Assembly (NCBI RefSeq): GCF_000276665.1
Contig: NW_004955438.1
Location: 5,932,949 to 5,996,948, forward strand
Source: Chinchilla lanigera
Lineage: Eukaryota > Chordata > Mammalia > Rodentia > Chinchillidae
Direction: 5' to 3'
DNA length: 64,000 nucleotides
The translations under genes and the position numbers were made by a program. The notes below the pieces were generated by a model. That model searched no databases. It was given only the letters and a program-made list of their open reading frames with translations, and was not told the origin of the DNA. This document shows positions 24,331 through 36,659 of the stretch, piece after piece; position 1 is the first letter of the stretch, and each line of letters opens with the position of its first letter.

Positions 24331-26555
24331 GGCTAGTAGTAGGGATTATAAATTTGATATTTGCTATTATTTAAAAGTTAAACTTAAAATAAATAATGTT
24401 CTTTCTCCTGGGCCTTATCACAGGTTTTTGAAAGAACCAATTTCTCTTCATAGCCCCTGATTATCCTTGGGCTGCAGGACCTTTCCTTTGCTGATAACAA
24501 AGGCAGTTTAAGTCTTATGAGTTGTTTATTCCTGGAGCAACACCCGGGCACCCAGCAGTGCGTTTAGTTTCTTTTTTTTTAGTTTCTGTTCAGCTTTTCA
24601 AACCCCCTTTGGACAGGCCCCAAGACCACCTCTTGTTTTGATCTACCACAAATGGTCTTCATGTAGTAGGATACATGATATATTCAGGACAAAATTTGAT
24701 TTTGAAGAAACCAAGAAATAGTACTGTAAGTATGTTCCAAGTATTGCCTGTGAGACACTCTCAGTTTGTTTCACAATTAGCACTTACCCAGCCTATTTTT
24801 ATATGAGATATTATAGAGGAGAGTCAGACACCAGACTCAGTAGATAGGACTGAGCATAAAAGCAGCATTTAAAAAATAACCTTAATAATTTAAAGATCTA
24901 CTAATGTCAACAATCAAATCATTCCAGTGTAATCTTCAGCCTCTGACCTTTTTTATGTTATGTGGGTGAAGGGCCGAGTATCAGTGACTGGCTTGTGGAT
25001 ACCTCTTTTGTAACTGCAGTTGACTCATGGTTTGGCACCTCTGATAATATTTCCTGCAACACACATACTACTAAACAGTTTTATTTACCAGTTTGAGAAA
25101 AATATGAGGATGTTTTACATTCTTTTATATTTGAATACTTTCCAGAGTGATTGTGTATTGCTTTAATATTTCAAAACAATAAAATAAGTAAAAGTTCTGA
25201 AAAATATAGCAATGATTAATGTATGATAAAGAAATACTCAAATTTTCAAAAATGTCATGTGGGAACACTTCATTATAAAGTGTTCAGCAATAAAATATAG
25301 TATCAATCTGTGAATGTATAAATGACTCCTAAATATTTCACATGCTTATATATTAATGGTGAAAGTGTCCAGTAATTTTGTTTCCTTTACATTCATTTTC
25401 TTTAATAATTTTTGAGTTGTTATGTCTTGTTTTCACAATCAGAAAAATGTCAAAAATATGAATGTTATAATACAGCACTAATTAGCTCTTAAACTAACTG
25501 AGATTATATTGAAATTGCAACAACATATGGGTGTGTTAGTTTGATTTATAGAACTTAACGTTCCCTTTCAGGGCTTTTCTAAAGGAATGGATCATGCAGT
25601 CATTTCAGTGTATTTCTATTGAGAAACACTGTAGAAGAGCTGAGTCTTGGAAAGAAATCTTTAAATGAGACCTTGTTTTGTTTCATATCTTTTTTTTTTT
25701 TTTCCCAGAGTCAGAATTTTTTTTCTTCTTAATACAAAAGTTAATCTCTTTTCATCTTAATCTGTAATTCCTTTACTTATTCACAAAGCAAGCCTACATG
25801 CCATGCTATTAAATGTCAGAAACTTTATTGTAGGGGATGCAGTTTATTGATTTAAATGATTGCAGCAGTGGAAGTGATTAAGATGTGTTAAAATAAGTGA
25901 AGAAAGAAACTGTAGGTGTGTCCTAGATTCCTAGGGACCAAAATAACTCCACTGTACTCTGCAAAACAAGAGGTTCAATTTCTAGCTGTTTGAATAAGAG
26001 ACAAGAACATCTCTATCTGCCAATAACCCAGTCTAAAACTGAAGCATACTTTCAATTTATAGTAAAACATTAACTCCAGTGTACCATACAGAAATGTTTC
26101 ATAAATATTCTGACAGCCACATAGTAAATTACCACAGAGCTTATTGACAATGGTGAAATGACATGGAGAATAATTGTTTCTGATATCTGGAAATGCTGCT
26201 ACAATTTCCTTTAAAATTAAGTTCTTGAATCAAAGGTTTTCAACCTGCAGTTCTACATGTACTATTAATTTGAATATTTTCATTTAATGCAAACTCCCTC
26301 TCACTGGTCCTTTCAATAGAAGACCAAGGTAATAACTGCTCTACATAACCCAAAGATAATCAAATACATTGTAAAGGGTGTCTTTGCTTCCTCAGGTGGA
26401 AATTAAAGAAAATTATTCCTTTATAGCTATAAGATGTATTGTTTTGATGGTTCCAAAGGCAGAAGGAATAAGGTCAATGGTTTTTGTACTTTTAATTTCA
26501 TTGTAGGGCAATATTGTGAAAATTAAGAAGTTCCCTGGTCAAAAAAGGCCAGGAA
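24331..26555. other. Unique sequence, nothing recognised
   Basis: A GC-richer block at 24410-24660 (GGAGCAACACCCGGGCACCC) hints at an old LTR but I cannot name one. The rest is AT-rich with a T-run near 25690. Confidence 0.42.
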
Positions 26556-26559
26556 TGGA

Positions 26560-26760
26560 AGAGTAAGGCCTGCTTCTATTTCTGACCATGTGGACAACTG
26601 GACAAATTCCTTCAGCACTGAGCATTTGCTATGTTGTTTGCTGTTTTCTTTTCTTTAAATGGTGACAATAGGAATGACTACCTGATACTTCTGCGTTTTA
26701 AATATGAAAGCATTAGTAAAAGATCTCAGTGAATTCTGAAGCACCGCATACAGCACTATC
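26560..26760 (+). repeat. MIR SINE
   Basis: CATGTGGACAACTGGACAAATTCCTTCAGC, TTCTTTAAATGGTGACAATAGGAATGACTACC, AAAGATCTCAGTGAATTCTGAAGCACC and GCATACAGCAC follow the forward MIR order (CTTGGGCAA..., TGTAAAATGGGGATAATAATAGTACCTACC, ...GTGCCTGGCAC). Confidence 0.65.
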
Positions 26761-27344
26761 TTTCTAAATTGTACTTGCCCACAATAACGCCTTCGACATC
26801 GAGGGTCCCATATGGTAGGCAAAAAAAATCACACCATTATCCTTCAATAATTGAAATTGTTTAATAATTTGAGGAGTCATCCACAATGATTTTTCACAAA
26901 TAAAAAAATAAGGCACATTATTAATATCTCACAGTTCTAACAGCAAGTTTTTTTATTTGATTTGTATCTATTTACCTCCTTGGGTCAAGCATTAAACCCT
27001 CTATGTTTGGTTCTAAATACACATATGAAGAGGGCTTGCCTGATGTTTGAAACTTACTGAAATGATGTCTAACAGAAATTTTCTTCAGATAAGCTTTAGA
27101 AATAGATAATTGTAATAAAGGTATGATATCACTATATGTCTGATTACACGGCTAATGTTTTATGTGAGGGATGAGTAGTGGTAGTAGGAGAATTGGAATC
27201 ATAAAATAGAAAAAAGAAAGCAACATGACATCTGTAAAGAATCTAGATTTATTGTCATGGGTTGGATGAGTGTGCTCAAACAACTCATTAAATCTACGTG
27301 AATTCTATTTTTTTTCCATTTTAAAAATAGGGATCTAAACTGAC

Positions 27345-27371
27345 ACAAAACACACACACACACATATATAT
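27345..27371. repeat. CA/TA microsatellite
   Basis: About seven CA units followed by ATATATAT. Simple sequence repeat. Confidence 0.9.
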
Positions 27372-27661
27372 TTGCTAAAAATTTTAAATTACATTTTATG
27401 AAGTATACCCAAAAAGTAAAGGTTTTTCTATAATTTGCAATACAGTTTATTCCAAATACAATTGGATTCTTTTTCCCCCAAAAAAGATATGGATGTGTTC
27501 AGGTTAGATTAACCTCCAGCTAATGAGTTTTGCATAGAACTTATCCAAAAGCTTTTCATTTTGTGGAGGAAATAATTTTTTACCTAATGTTTTTCTAGCC
27601 ATTTTCCTATTCTTTCATATACTTTAATTTTTCATATATTTACTGGTATGTGTGATAAACT

Positions 27662-28072
27662 GTATTGCTATGGCTTGTGTTTAGACATCCCCCCAAAGCC
27701 TCAGGAAATCATAGATGGCTTTTTTAGAAGTAGCTGAATCTTGAGTGTATGATTGATTCATGGTACAATGCTAGAATGAAGGGTGCTAGGATTAAGAGTG
27801 GGGGATTACTAAATCAATCCACTGATTGGTTTGCCACCACCCTAATCCTGGTATCCTGGGTACAATATAAGGGACAGAGTTTTCTTGCCCCTTGCTTATT
27901 CTGCTATCTTTTGTCCATCATAAACTGTTTATCTTCTGCCACCCTGCCTTGGAGTCACCCAACTATGGGCTGAAACCTCTCCAAACTCTAAGTTAAATAA
28001 ACCGTTCCTCCTCCAAAGTTAATTTGGGTGTCAGATATTGTGTCAGCAATGAGAGAAAAGTAACTAAGATAT
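27662..28072 (+). mobile_element. Solo MaLR LTR (rodent MT/MST-like)
   Basis: It begins GTATTGCTATGGCTTGTG..GACATCCCCCCAAAGCCTC, passes through GGCTGAAACCTCTCC and an AATAAA polyadenylation signal (TTAAATAAACCG near 27994), and ends GATATTGTGTCAGCAATGAGAGAAAAGTAACTAAG. This is the typical MaLR LTR ending (ATTTTGTCACAGCAACAGAAA...TGACTAA). The 74-codon frame at 27749-27973 lies inside the LTR and is not a gene. Confidence 0.8.
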
Positions 28073-29150
28073 GTATCAACACCATATGGATATTATTTGG
28101 AAGATGGAATTAGCATTTACAAAAGAGTTGGAGATTAATATCTGTTTTGGATTCTAGGACGTACTGTATCATGCAGGCCCCAAATATTATTTATTGTCTA
28201 TTCAAAGCAAAGTGATATACCATAATAAGAAAAAATGAAAATTGTGGAGTAATAAAGTCACAGATTCATTGCATCTCAGGAAGACAGAAGCTTTCTTTTA
28301 CAGCACTAGGCATTGTTATTATAGGTCATATATACTTGTCAACTGTTGAAAAGTTCAAGTAATTATCTGTGGTTTTTAACAGGTGCCATTTATTTGTCTT
28401 CATTTTATTCTAAATTGAGGTCATTTCATTACTTTCTCAGAGTCTTTGAACTCTACTGTCATATTTTGACTGTATAATTTGGAGTAAATTCAGTCTTAAA
28501 GCAAGTGTTTGAATTGGACTATTCTTATGTGATGGAGCAATTTTAATACTATAAACATTTTCTCCCTGAGCATTTGTTTACCATGTGCACCAGATTTGCC
28601 TGAGAGGAATTTTCAAAATGTATTTGTCACTACTGTATACCTAATATATACATGATTCTTTTATGGGACACAGTTGTAATTATAAAATCAAGTAGATGAA
28701 TTGCTGTACTTATCTTGAAACTGCCAATAATGGGAGAAGTTTTAGATAAATTTCCAAAGTAGGCAATTGTGCAAAGATACTCTTTTTATGATCTTAATTT
28801 TTCTTGAATTTTAAGGAGACCTGGCACAATTCAATCAGCCTAAGGAAAAGAACCCACAAATATTATACAGCCAAACACACAGGTACATAAAGCTTTCAGT
28901 AACATAAAAGGTAACTCAACCCTTACAGCTGGGATACAATGACATTTTCCATCTGATCCTATCTTTTCCTTGTAACACTGGTTCTCTGGGCTCACATCAA
29001 ACTTTTCTGCTGCCTTTGATAATCTCATTTGCTTGTAGTTCCTCAGTTGTGAGCAATGAATGAGGTAAAACCTAAGTAAAGTACCTTCAAGCCAATAAAA
29101 ACATTATATAGTGTATGAATTATTATTATTATTTATTATTTTTTTATGAT
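28073..29150. other. Unique sequence, nothing recognised
   Basis: AT-rich with no recognisable repeat family or convincing open frame. Confidence 0.45.
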
Positions 29151-29154
29151 GTAG

Positions 29155-29405
29155 GTCAAGTCTGATTTCCTCCACAAAGCCTTTCCTCACCAGCCGAGAT
29201 CACAGCTATCAATCTTTTGTTCTAAAATCTCATAGGAGAGGTGGTATTTTTTATTTGCCACTTAGAATGACTCATGATCCAAACTGCGGTGCAGGTTCAG
29301 CAGTTGAAATGGCCAAGTCTCATTTATCTTTGAGCTGCCTACACTATCTGCAGCAAGTTCTTCAATATAGTAGGGTGAATGCATATTTGTTGATGACTAT
29401 GTGTA
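29155..29405 (+). repeat. L2 LINE 3' end remnant
   Basis: GTCAAGTCTGATTTCCTCCACAAAGCCTTTCC followed by TCACCAGCC..., and near the end GGTGAATGCATATTTGTTGATGAC, match L2 3'-end landmarks (CACCTCCTTCAGGAAGCCTTCCCTGAC ... AATAAATGTTTGTTGAATGA) in order. Diverged, as expected of L2. Confidence 0.6.
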
Positions 29406-31740
29406 TTACCCAGATATCAATTAAGGACTTCCAATAAACAAGTTCCTCTTTTGAACAGTTTATATATCATACTTTAATACAGTCCTGTTTGTAACACCCA
29501 AGGTATTTCTCATAGAAAAAAAATATATATATAAACACCAAGAAGAATATATATCTAACGTTCAGATGATGTGATAGACTTGAATGGATTTTAAGGGATT
29601 TTTTTGCATTGTTGCTTCAATATCTGTCCCTATTGTCACTACAAATTCAACCCCATATCATACAGTTCTTAACCTCATGGTTTTTTGTTTTGTTTTGTTT
29701 TTTTGCTTAACCAGTGCTTTCCAAATGCTTGAACATAGATTGAAGTGATTAGGTTGCAAAATGGCTCAAACAAAAAAGAGTTTCTTTATATCATTTCATC
29801 TCAAAAACTTTTCCTCTTCTATGAGAAGTACTATTTTAAAAATCAATCCAGGCTATTCTGCTCTTGCTGTTATGATTCTCTTTCAATGAGGAATTTATGA
29901 AACTAGAAGTTGTATTTCATATTCAGACATCTCAGAGTCTTCTTCTACTCTTCTTGTGTCCTTTATCTTGTCCGTGTTCTGATATATTTCTTGTAACTCC
30001 TCATTACCAAGGTATAAATAATCCTTTTAGAATCCAAATATTGATATTCTAAACATGAGAATTTTTTTATAAACAGAACTGTAAGATTTAGAAGCAAATG
30101 AAAATCTAATCTTTGGAAACTGCCTCCTTAACTGTTTCTAAAGCAAGAACAAGATCAAGACCTAAGAGGTAGAAGGGGCTTGTTCTACTGACACATAAAC
30201 AGTAAGTGGCTTTGTCACTTATTTCTAAAGATAGAATTTAGTTCAGGTGTGGACAAGTGCAGACTGCATACTTTAAAGAAGAATATAGTGCTACAGAAAT
30301 ATCATTAGATTAAAAATAAAAACCTCAAGTAGATTTCTGAATTGGTCAAGTAACTTAAGATCTTTATAAATGACTTAAAATTCAAAACTCTATCATAGAT
30401 TTTTAAACAACAAATACCACTATTGACTTTAAATTTCCCCTAAAGTTACAGAATTTATATTTGATCAGCTATTAATTATACTCTAGCTTTTATGTTCCTG
30501 CCTTTAAGAAATGTTGGAAAAATAGATATTAAGGGGTCAGCTTTCTTTTTCTAATGTTCCTACAGCACTGCATAAGAAATTTCTACCTGACATCATTTAC
30601 TGGAAAAAAAAAAAAACCTATTACAATTTTTTTAAAAAATGCCAGGCTAGTTTCTGGATAGAAAAGAGCCTTACTTCTTTTACCATGAATGGGTTTCTTG
30701 TGGTTAATCTTCTTTTCATGGTGTTTTTACTAGAAGTGTCACCAGGATCATAAATTTTCCTGACATTAATATGATGGATGAATTACTAAGACATTATAAA
30801 TGATCTAAACATCTCAATAGTATTAAGAAGTCAAACTCAAATGCTTATTGTGGAAGATGTGTGGCATGTCTAGACATAACAATGCAATCAAGAGCTTCAG
30901 AGAGTAAAATTTAATGCTGCTTAAGTTCTAACTGCAAGAATTATTCATTAAATTGAACAAATAACTGCAGTGAAACTAAATCTTAATAGAAGTCACAAAA
31001 GCACAATCATGAAGTTATTTGGTTATTATTTAAAATTGTTAATATAGATGTGAAAGGTGAATCTTAAGGATGAAAAGCTTAGCTATTTAAATAAAAACTG
31101 TAAATAAGGTATACACTACAATATTATTCATGCTGCCAAAAATCGATCCGATCTGTGATCTATTCTAGAATTGCCAGAGAATAACAGTAATAATTTTATT
31201 TCTCCTTATGGTTTTGGCAAAGTAGAATTATACTGAATCAATAGTTATAAGACTTATTTTTATTTCTTAATATCTTAGAAATTATTCTTCTTAAAAATAA
31301 TTAAATCTGTTTTATGAATATACTTAGTTGGTTTGTTTTGCTATCCCAAGCCATAAAAGGTGGTCATGCTATCACACTGATCTCAGCATAATGCCACTTA
31401 ATAATTACCCTAATTAGAGTAAATATTAAATTTCCAGTTATTTGACATAATTTAAAATTTAAATAAATGCATAACTAATAATACAGTAAAATCCCTTCCT
31501 CATTCACTAACAATAGGTACAAAATCTTCATAAAAATTTATAAAATTTATAATATTTTTATACAAATAAATAATTTCAAATCATAACCAAATAGTGACAT
31601 AAGTCATATTTAATACAATGAGGAATGAGTCTAGCAGACTTGGGTGGACTTCTGGGATGTGTTCAAATGGTACTGAATTCTCAGTATATATCAGAGAAGG
31701 GAGTAGCTTTGGCTTGTTTCAAAAATGTATCGACCCAGAT
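29406..31740. other. Unique AT-rich sequence, nothing recognised
   Basis: Contains short A/T runs (29517-29530, 29685-29703, 30602-30615) but no family I can name and no long open frame. Confidence 0.45.
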
Positions 31741-31755
31741 AGAACTTAAAGTTAT

Positions 31756-31843
31756 TTTTGGTTTTTCTCCGGTACCAGGAACCGAACTCACGACCTTGCA
31801 CATGCCAGGCAGGCGCTTTGCCGCTGAGCTAAATCCCCAGCCC
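31756..31843 (-). mobile_element. Young ID SINE (antisense), perfect 15-bp TSD
   Basis: Antisense ID with the sequence TTTTTCTCCGGTACC, GAACCGAACTCACGACC and GAGCTAAATCCCCAGCCC. It is almost identical to the copies at 36568 and 39982, so all three belong to one low-divergence subfamily. AGAACTTAAAGTTAT is repeated exactly at 31741-31755 and 31844-31858. A perfect 15-bp duplication plus low divergence point to a recent insertion. Box B (GAGTTCGGTTCC in sense) and box A (TTAGCTCAGCGGC) are intact. Confidence 0.96.
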
Positions 31844-31964
31844 AGAACTTAAAGTTATAAGGGAATTTTGCGGTGGAATATAACCCTAACCAAATCCAAC
31901 CTCAGAAATTACATAACTAGTCATTTAAGATTTGGCTATGTGCAGGTATATTACAGACATTATG

Positions 31965-32190
31965 AACCTTGTCTCTGGAGCTAAAGTTCCTATATTTAAA
32001 TTCTGGCACTTCTATATACTAGCTATGTTTCCTTAGGTACATGTTTATCTTTCAGTGCTTCAGTTTCGTCATTTAAGTTAGAGTGATATCACGATTCTCA
32101 TGAGGTTTAAATATTTTAGCAACTATTAAGCACATAGGAGAGTGCCCAGCACATAATGTGTGTTCCATAAGTGTTCACTCTTACAATCAT
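31965..32190 (+). repeat. MIR SINE
   Basis: TCTGGAGCTAAAGTTCCTATATTTAAATTCTGGCAC, TAGCTATGTTTCCTTAGG, TTCAGTGCTTCAGTTTCGTCATTTAAG, CATGAGGTTTAAAT and GTGCCCAGCACATAATGTG..TTCCATAAGTG follow the full forward MIR order. Confidence 0.8.
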
Positions 32191-32422
32191 GAGCTTTTGT
32201 CGTAAAACACCTGCAACGTTTCTTTTATGCACTCACTAGTTTTGGGATCCTTCTTTAAACAAAAGATGCAGAATGACGCAAATGACTGTTTACTGATGTG
32301 TCCCAAGGGTGGCACATAACTAGTTTCATTCCAGATGTGTAGCAAATGGATAGGTTACCATAGATGTTAAAAGAGGTTGAAAGTGCACTGCTTTTTTAAA
32401 TAAAAAGATATCTGCATCCTTA

Positions 32423-32790
32423 TTTTGAGTTGCATCGTGTCCATACAAAATTTATTCACTGAAATCGTACACTCTAGTACCACAGAAGGTCACCATATTT
32501 GGATATATATTCTTTAAAAAATAATTAAGTTAAAATGAGCTCATTAGTGCAAAGCCTAACCCAATATGACTAATGTCCTTGTAAGGAGAGATTTAAAACA
32601 CAGACAGACAGGGGAAGACCTTGTGAAACACAGAAGGAAGACAGCCATCTGTACTTCAAGGGCAGAGACTTCAGAAAAAATAATCCTGCTGACACATACA
32701 TATCGATTCTACTTTCCATATTATGAGAAAATAAATTCATGTTGTTCGCGCCACCCAGCGTGTGGTGCTTTGCTAATGCCTTAACAAATA
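32423..32790 (+). mobile_element. MLT1A-type MaLR solo LTR, nearly full length
   Basis: In order: GAGTTGCATCGTGTCC..ACAAAATTTATTCACTGAAATC, CTAGTACCACAGAAGGTCACC, AAATAATTAAGTTAAAATGAGCTCATTAG, CCCAATATGACTAATGTCCTTGTAAG, GAAGACCTTGTGAAACACAG, GAAAATAAATTCATGTTGTT (AATAAA at 32730-32735) and CCACCCAGCGTGTGGTGCTTTGCTAATG. This follows the MLT1A LTR end to end with about 15-20% visible divergence. Overlapping open frames on both strands are incidental. Confidence 0.88.
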
Positions 32791-32794
32791 GAAA

Positions 32795-33345
32795 TGTAGT
32801 ACATGGTACCTTGAAAACTATATTGTGTGAATAATACATTATTCTCTCAAAACAATCAATTTTAAGATTATGGGTTGTTTTTGCACAGTTGTTTTTCACT
32901 TAATATAAATGTTCAGTGAGGAAACTAGAGCTATTATGCTTGTGAGACTTATCTCTACTTTTGCATGTCGCTGCCGTTCATTTGTTCCAACTGCTTACAG
33001 ATTTGATTTAATGAATCTATCACAATTTACTATTCATTCTACTTTCCATGGATATTTGAGTTCTTCAGACGTGGCTGCTGTCAGCATCTCTATCAACAAC
33101 TTTGAGCAAACAAATATAAATGTTGTTATTGAGCATATACCTAGAGATAAAAGTATCAGGGTATGGGGTATGTGGATACTCGTTTTAGAAAATCACTAAA
33201 AATATGGTAAGGTAAAAGTTTATACTCCTACCAGCCATGCATAGGAGTCGTGTTTTACATGAATGTATTATTTCTGTTAAGTTGGTAATAGTAACTCTGA
33301 ATTAATTTCAAGTATTAATAACATAAAATAAATTGTGCCAATTTT
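32795..33345. other. Unique sequence, nothing recognised
   Basis: A 96-codon plus-strand frame at 32909-33199 has no motif I recognise and starts just after an LTR. It is likely chance. Confidence 0.42.
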
Positions 33346-33349
33346 AAAT

Positions 33350-35735
33350 ATACAATGTGATAAGACAAATATATTTACCTATGTCACTACCACTATAGTC
33401 AAGATGTAGGACATTTCAGAACCTGTCAGCTTCCCCCTGAGCTCGGCAGTCACCTACCCAATCTTAGCTTTTGGTCCTCATGCCATTTTCTGTTACTACT
33501 GATGAGTGGCATGATGAGTGGCACTTTACTAAAGTTTTATTTAAAGTGTAAGCTTGAATTGTGTTTTATTTCTCTTCTTTCAGCTCACCAAGGTTCTAAT
33601 ATCCATGCTGGTAGTGTTTTTTTTTCTTTGATACTGCTGAGTAGAATTTCACTGAAAGGATATTCTACATATTTTTTTCAATTATAGATGACTATTTGAG
33701 TTCTTTATAATTTGTGACATATATTAGTAAACCTTTAGTGCATACCCCTTTACAAATATTTCTGCTACTTAATTTTACTTTTGTGGGTAAATAACTAGGG
33801 TTGGAATATCTGGGTAGTATGGTACTGGGTGCTGAATTTCTCTAATATAGCTGCACCTATATTAATGAGTCTGAAACTGCTTTGACCTTGGCTAACTGGA
33901 GTATTGTGATTGTGAGATATTGTGATTGGGAAGTAAACTGCCAGTAAGATATCTTACCTATCTTAGGGCCTTTACTAGCAGTTATTTTAACTTTTGTACC
34001 AACAAAATATTTTCATGATCAGTAGGTTCATTTCTCAGAATGTAGAGCTAAATTTAGGAGACCTCTAGGTTTCACCAATCCTAAAGGTAAGAAGGCTATC
34101 GGAGTATAAAACCTACAGAAGAAATTTACCTGCTTTGCCAGTAGCCTATTTACATTATTCACCTATCAATGTCCTTGGTAAATGTATTGCTCTATGACTT
34201 TTTTTTGTCATGTGACTACAACAGTACTTTTGACTAATGCCACAAGGGACTGTATCATTCTGGGTAACTTGAGTCTATGAGTTCAGGGCACGGTCACTTA
34301 TATATGAATCTGAATTAGTTTCTTATTCCCTAATTAATCCTAAGATTATTTTCTTATTTCCTTTAAAGCAGAGTTTTATTTTATGTCCATAAAAAATACT
34401 TGCAACTTTAAAGCACTATTGCCAGATTCTTTTTCAAAGGAGTTATACTATGTTACTTTACCACCAGCAATGTATCAGAGCAATAGTTGCTTTCCATGCA
34501 GTCCAGCATGCAGTGCAATGTTTTATCTGTCAGAAAGATTTGTCGTGATGTATAATAATTTTGGTTCACTTGGTGATAACTGAATATCTAAACATCATCA
34601 TTATAGTTCTTGATGGAAAAAATTATTGAAAGTTTTTCATCGACTTAATGGTATTTTAAAATTTTATGAGAGGAATAAAAAAAAGAGGAGCTAAGATATA
34701 TCTTGTACACATACAAATTCCCTATAATGAATGTGATCATTATGAATATGTAAATTGTACCAATAAGCTTAATTATAAAAAAATTATAAAAACTCATTTT
34801 AATTATTTTTATTCTATTGACCTCTTCTTTAAAGTTGTAGGCTATCTTTATAGATTTTGAATGCAGACCCTTGATCAGACTAATGAATTGAAAATAATTT
34901 CTTCCAGTATATGTTTTGAGTTTTGATTACTTAAATCCTATTTTTCAAAAAGAAGTTGTAATTTTGGTGAATTTCATTAATTTATATTGAAATGTACATT
35001 TTGTGTCCGAGAAAGTTTTGATTACCTCTGAATTGTTTGGATATCTCTTTACATTTTCTTTCAAAAATGTAGTTTTGGCTCTGATCTTTAAATCAGTGAT
35101 CTACTTCAATTTTTTTTTTTTAATTTTAAAGATAAAAGAACAAAAACGTATTAACAAACACACATACATTAACAAAATAACACAAAAACAATGCAGGCAA
35201 TACAGAATTTCAGACAAGGTGATAGGAAATTAACAATGGTCAGTAAACTAGGGCTAGAGGTTCCATTCAATCAAGCTGTTTCCCTTTTTGGTATTTTTCC
35301 AGAAGTAAGAACATATCACAGTGATATATGTCCACCCATGTTTATAGAAGTACAATTTGTAATACCTAAGTCATGAAAACAACCAAAATGCCTATCAACT
35401 GAGGAATGGATGAAAAAAGTTGTGGTATTTTTATATAATGGAATATTACTCAGCTACAAAGAAGGGTAAACTTGAGGCCTTTATAGGTAAATGGTCATAA
35501 GTAGAGACCATACTCATAAGTGAATTTAATCAGACCCAGATGTGTAAACACTGTATTGTCTCACTAGTGTAAGAACTTGAAAGAGTGAATAAAATCTAGG
35601 AGGTACAATAGATATTGTGAAAAGGAAGGAACCAACTTCAATTTTTAAAAATGTGTTAAGTAGGAGACACGTAGGAGATGTTTCATTTTTCATGCAGATA
35701 TCAAATTCTTTCACGCCACTGTGGAAATGTCCTTT
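33350..35735 (-). mobile_element. Ancient L1 (L1M-like), antisense, interrupted
   Basis: Antisense L1 3'-region landmarks occur in order: CCTATGTCACTACCACTATAG (33378), a GGGTTGGAATATCTGGG segment (33799), TTACCACCAGCAATGTATCAGAG (34459), CAGACCCTTGATCAGACTAATGAATTG (34865) and GCTCTGATCTTTAAATCAGTGATCTACTTC (35079). After the 35115-35634 insertion the same L1 resumes with CTTCAATTTTTAAAAATGTG and GAGATGTTTCATTTTTCATGCAGATATC, where L1 reads '..TGGTGTGAG...TTCATTTTTTTGCATATGGATATC'. Frames are fully decayed. Confidence 0.78.
35115..35634 (-). mobile_element. Twin-primed L1 insertion (5' inversion) with 12-bp TSD
   Basis: The left side is a T-run (tail complement) followed by AATTTTAAAGATAAAAG and GGAAATTAACAATGG, the antisense L1 3' UTR family also seen at 7494 and 60601. 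From about 35288 the strand flips: CATGTTTATAGAAGTACAATTTG, TGCCTATCAACTGAGGAATGG and AATGGAATATTACTCAGC are L1 ORF2 C-terminus in the forward direction. ACTTCAATTTTT flanks the whole unit at 35103-35114 and 35635-35646. Removing the insert plus one copy restores a continuous older L1. This is the classic structure made by twin priming during L1 integration. The inversion junction lies between about 35240 and 35288. Confidence 0.85.
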
Positions 35736-35814
35736 CCCTAAAAAAATAGCTTGTATATTTTGATCAGAAGGTTAATGAGCATGTAGATATAGACATCTTT
35801 TTCTGAGCTATTGA

Positions 35815-35935
35815 ATATATGTGATATATATTCAGTATATATATATAAACATATATATTATAGATATATTTATATATATACAGATATATAGACAGATAAT
35901 GTGTATATATGAGCTATGTATATGCTATATGGAGA
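35815..35935. repeat. TA-rich low-complexity tract
   Basis: Long stretch of ATATAT/GATATA units with a few interruptions (35816-35930). Expected to be unstable. Confidence 0.85.
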
Positions 35936-36567
35936 ATAGGTAAGTATGATCACGTATTGTGTATACTATTTAGGTGTTATGTATTTAAGATTGAGTCTTC
36001 TTTCACTTAGTATGATGCCTGTAAGTTTTATCCATGATGTTGCACATACTAGTCATTGTTGCTGGGTAGTAATTCATTACGTAAATGTGCCAGAGGTTTT
36101 ATGACAATACCAAGGGGCACATGAGTCATTACTTATTCTTGCTAAGAAGAAATGGCAAGTCTTCCTGCTACTTGCAGTGTGCCCTGCTTTCAGGGATCAC
36201 ACTTTTGCGACTTGTGCTGTCCAGCGGTAGAGAACAGTTGCTATATAAATTTTTCCAGGCTTTTGATTAGTTGCAGGGAGACAGCAGAGCAGTTCCAGCT
36301 TTTTACTTTTATCTTGATTGGAATTGAAAATACTTCATTATGGTTTGAATTTCCATTTTTATAAGTAACATTGTTGAGAACCTCTTTTAAATGCTCCACT
36401 ATTTGTATATTATATTTTAAGAAACATGTATTAAAGTATTCTGTATTATGTACTGATTAGTTCACCTTGCTATATGGATTTTAAAGAGTCTTTTATATTT
36501 TAAACACAAATACTTGGATATCTGTATGTTGTACAAATATATTCCCCCAATCTGTGACTTATTTTTT

Positions 36568-36659
36568 TTTTTTTGCTTTTTCTCCGGTACCAGGAACCGA
36601 ACTCACGACCTTGCACTTGCCAGGCAGGCGCTTTTGCCGCTGAGCTAAATCCCCAGCCC
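36568..36659 (-). mobile_element. Young ID SINE (antisense), perfect 16-bp TSD
   Basis: Same young subfamily as 31756 and 39982 (CTCCGGTACCAGGAACCGAAC ... TGAGCTAAATCCCCAGCCCC). CTGTGACTTATTTTTT is repeated exactly at 36552-36567 and 36660-36675. Inserted into an ancient antisense L1. Confidence 0.96.
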
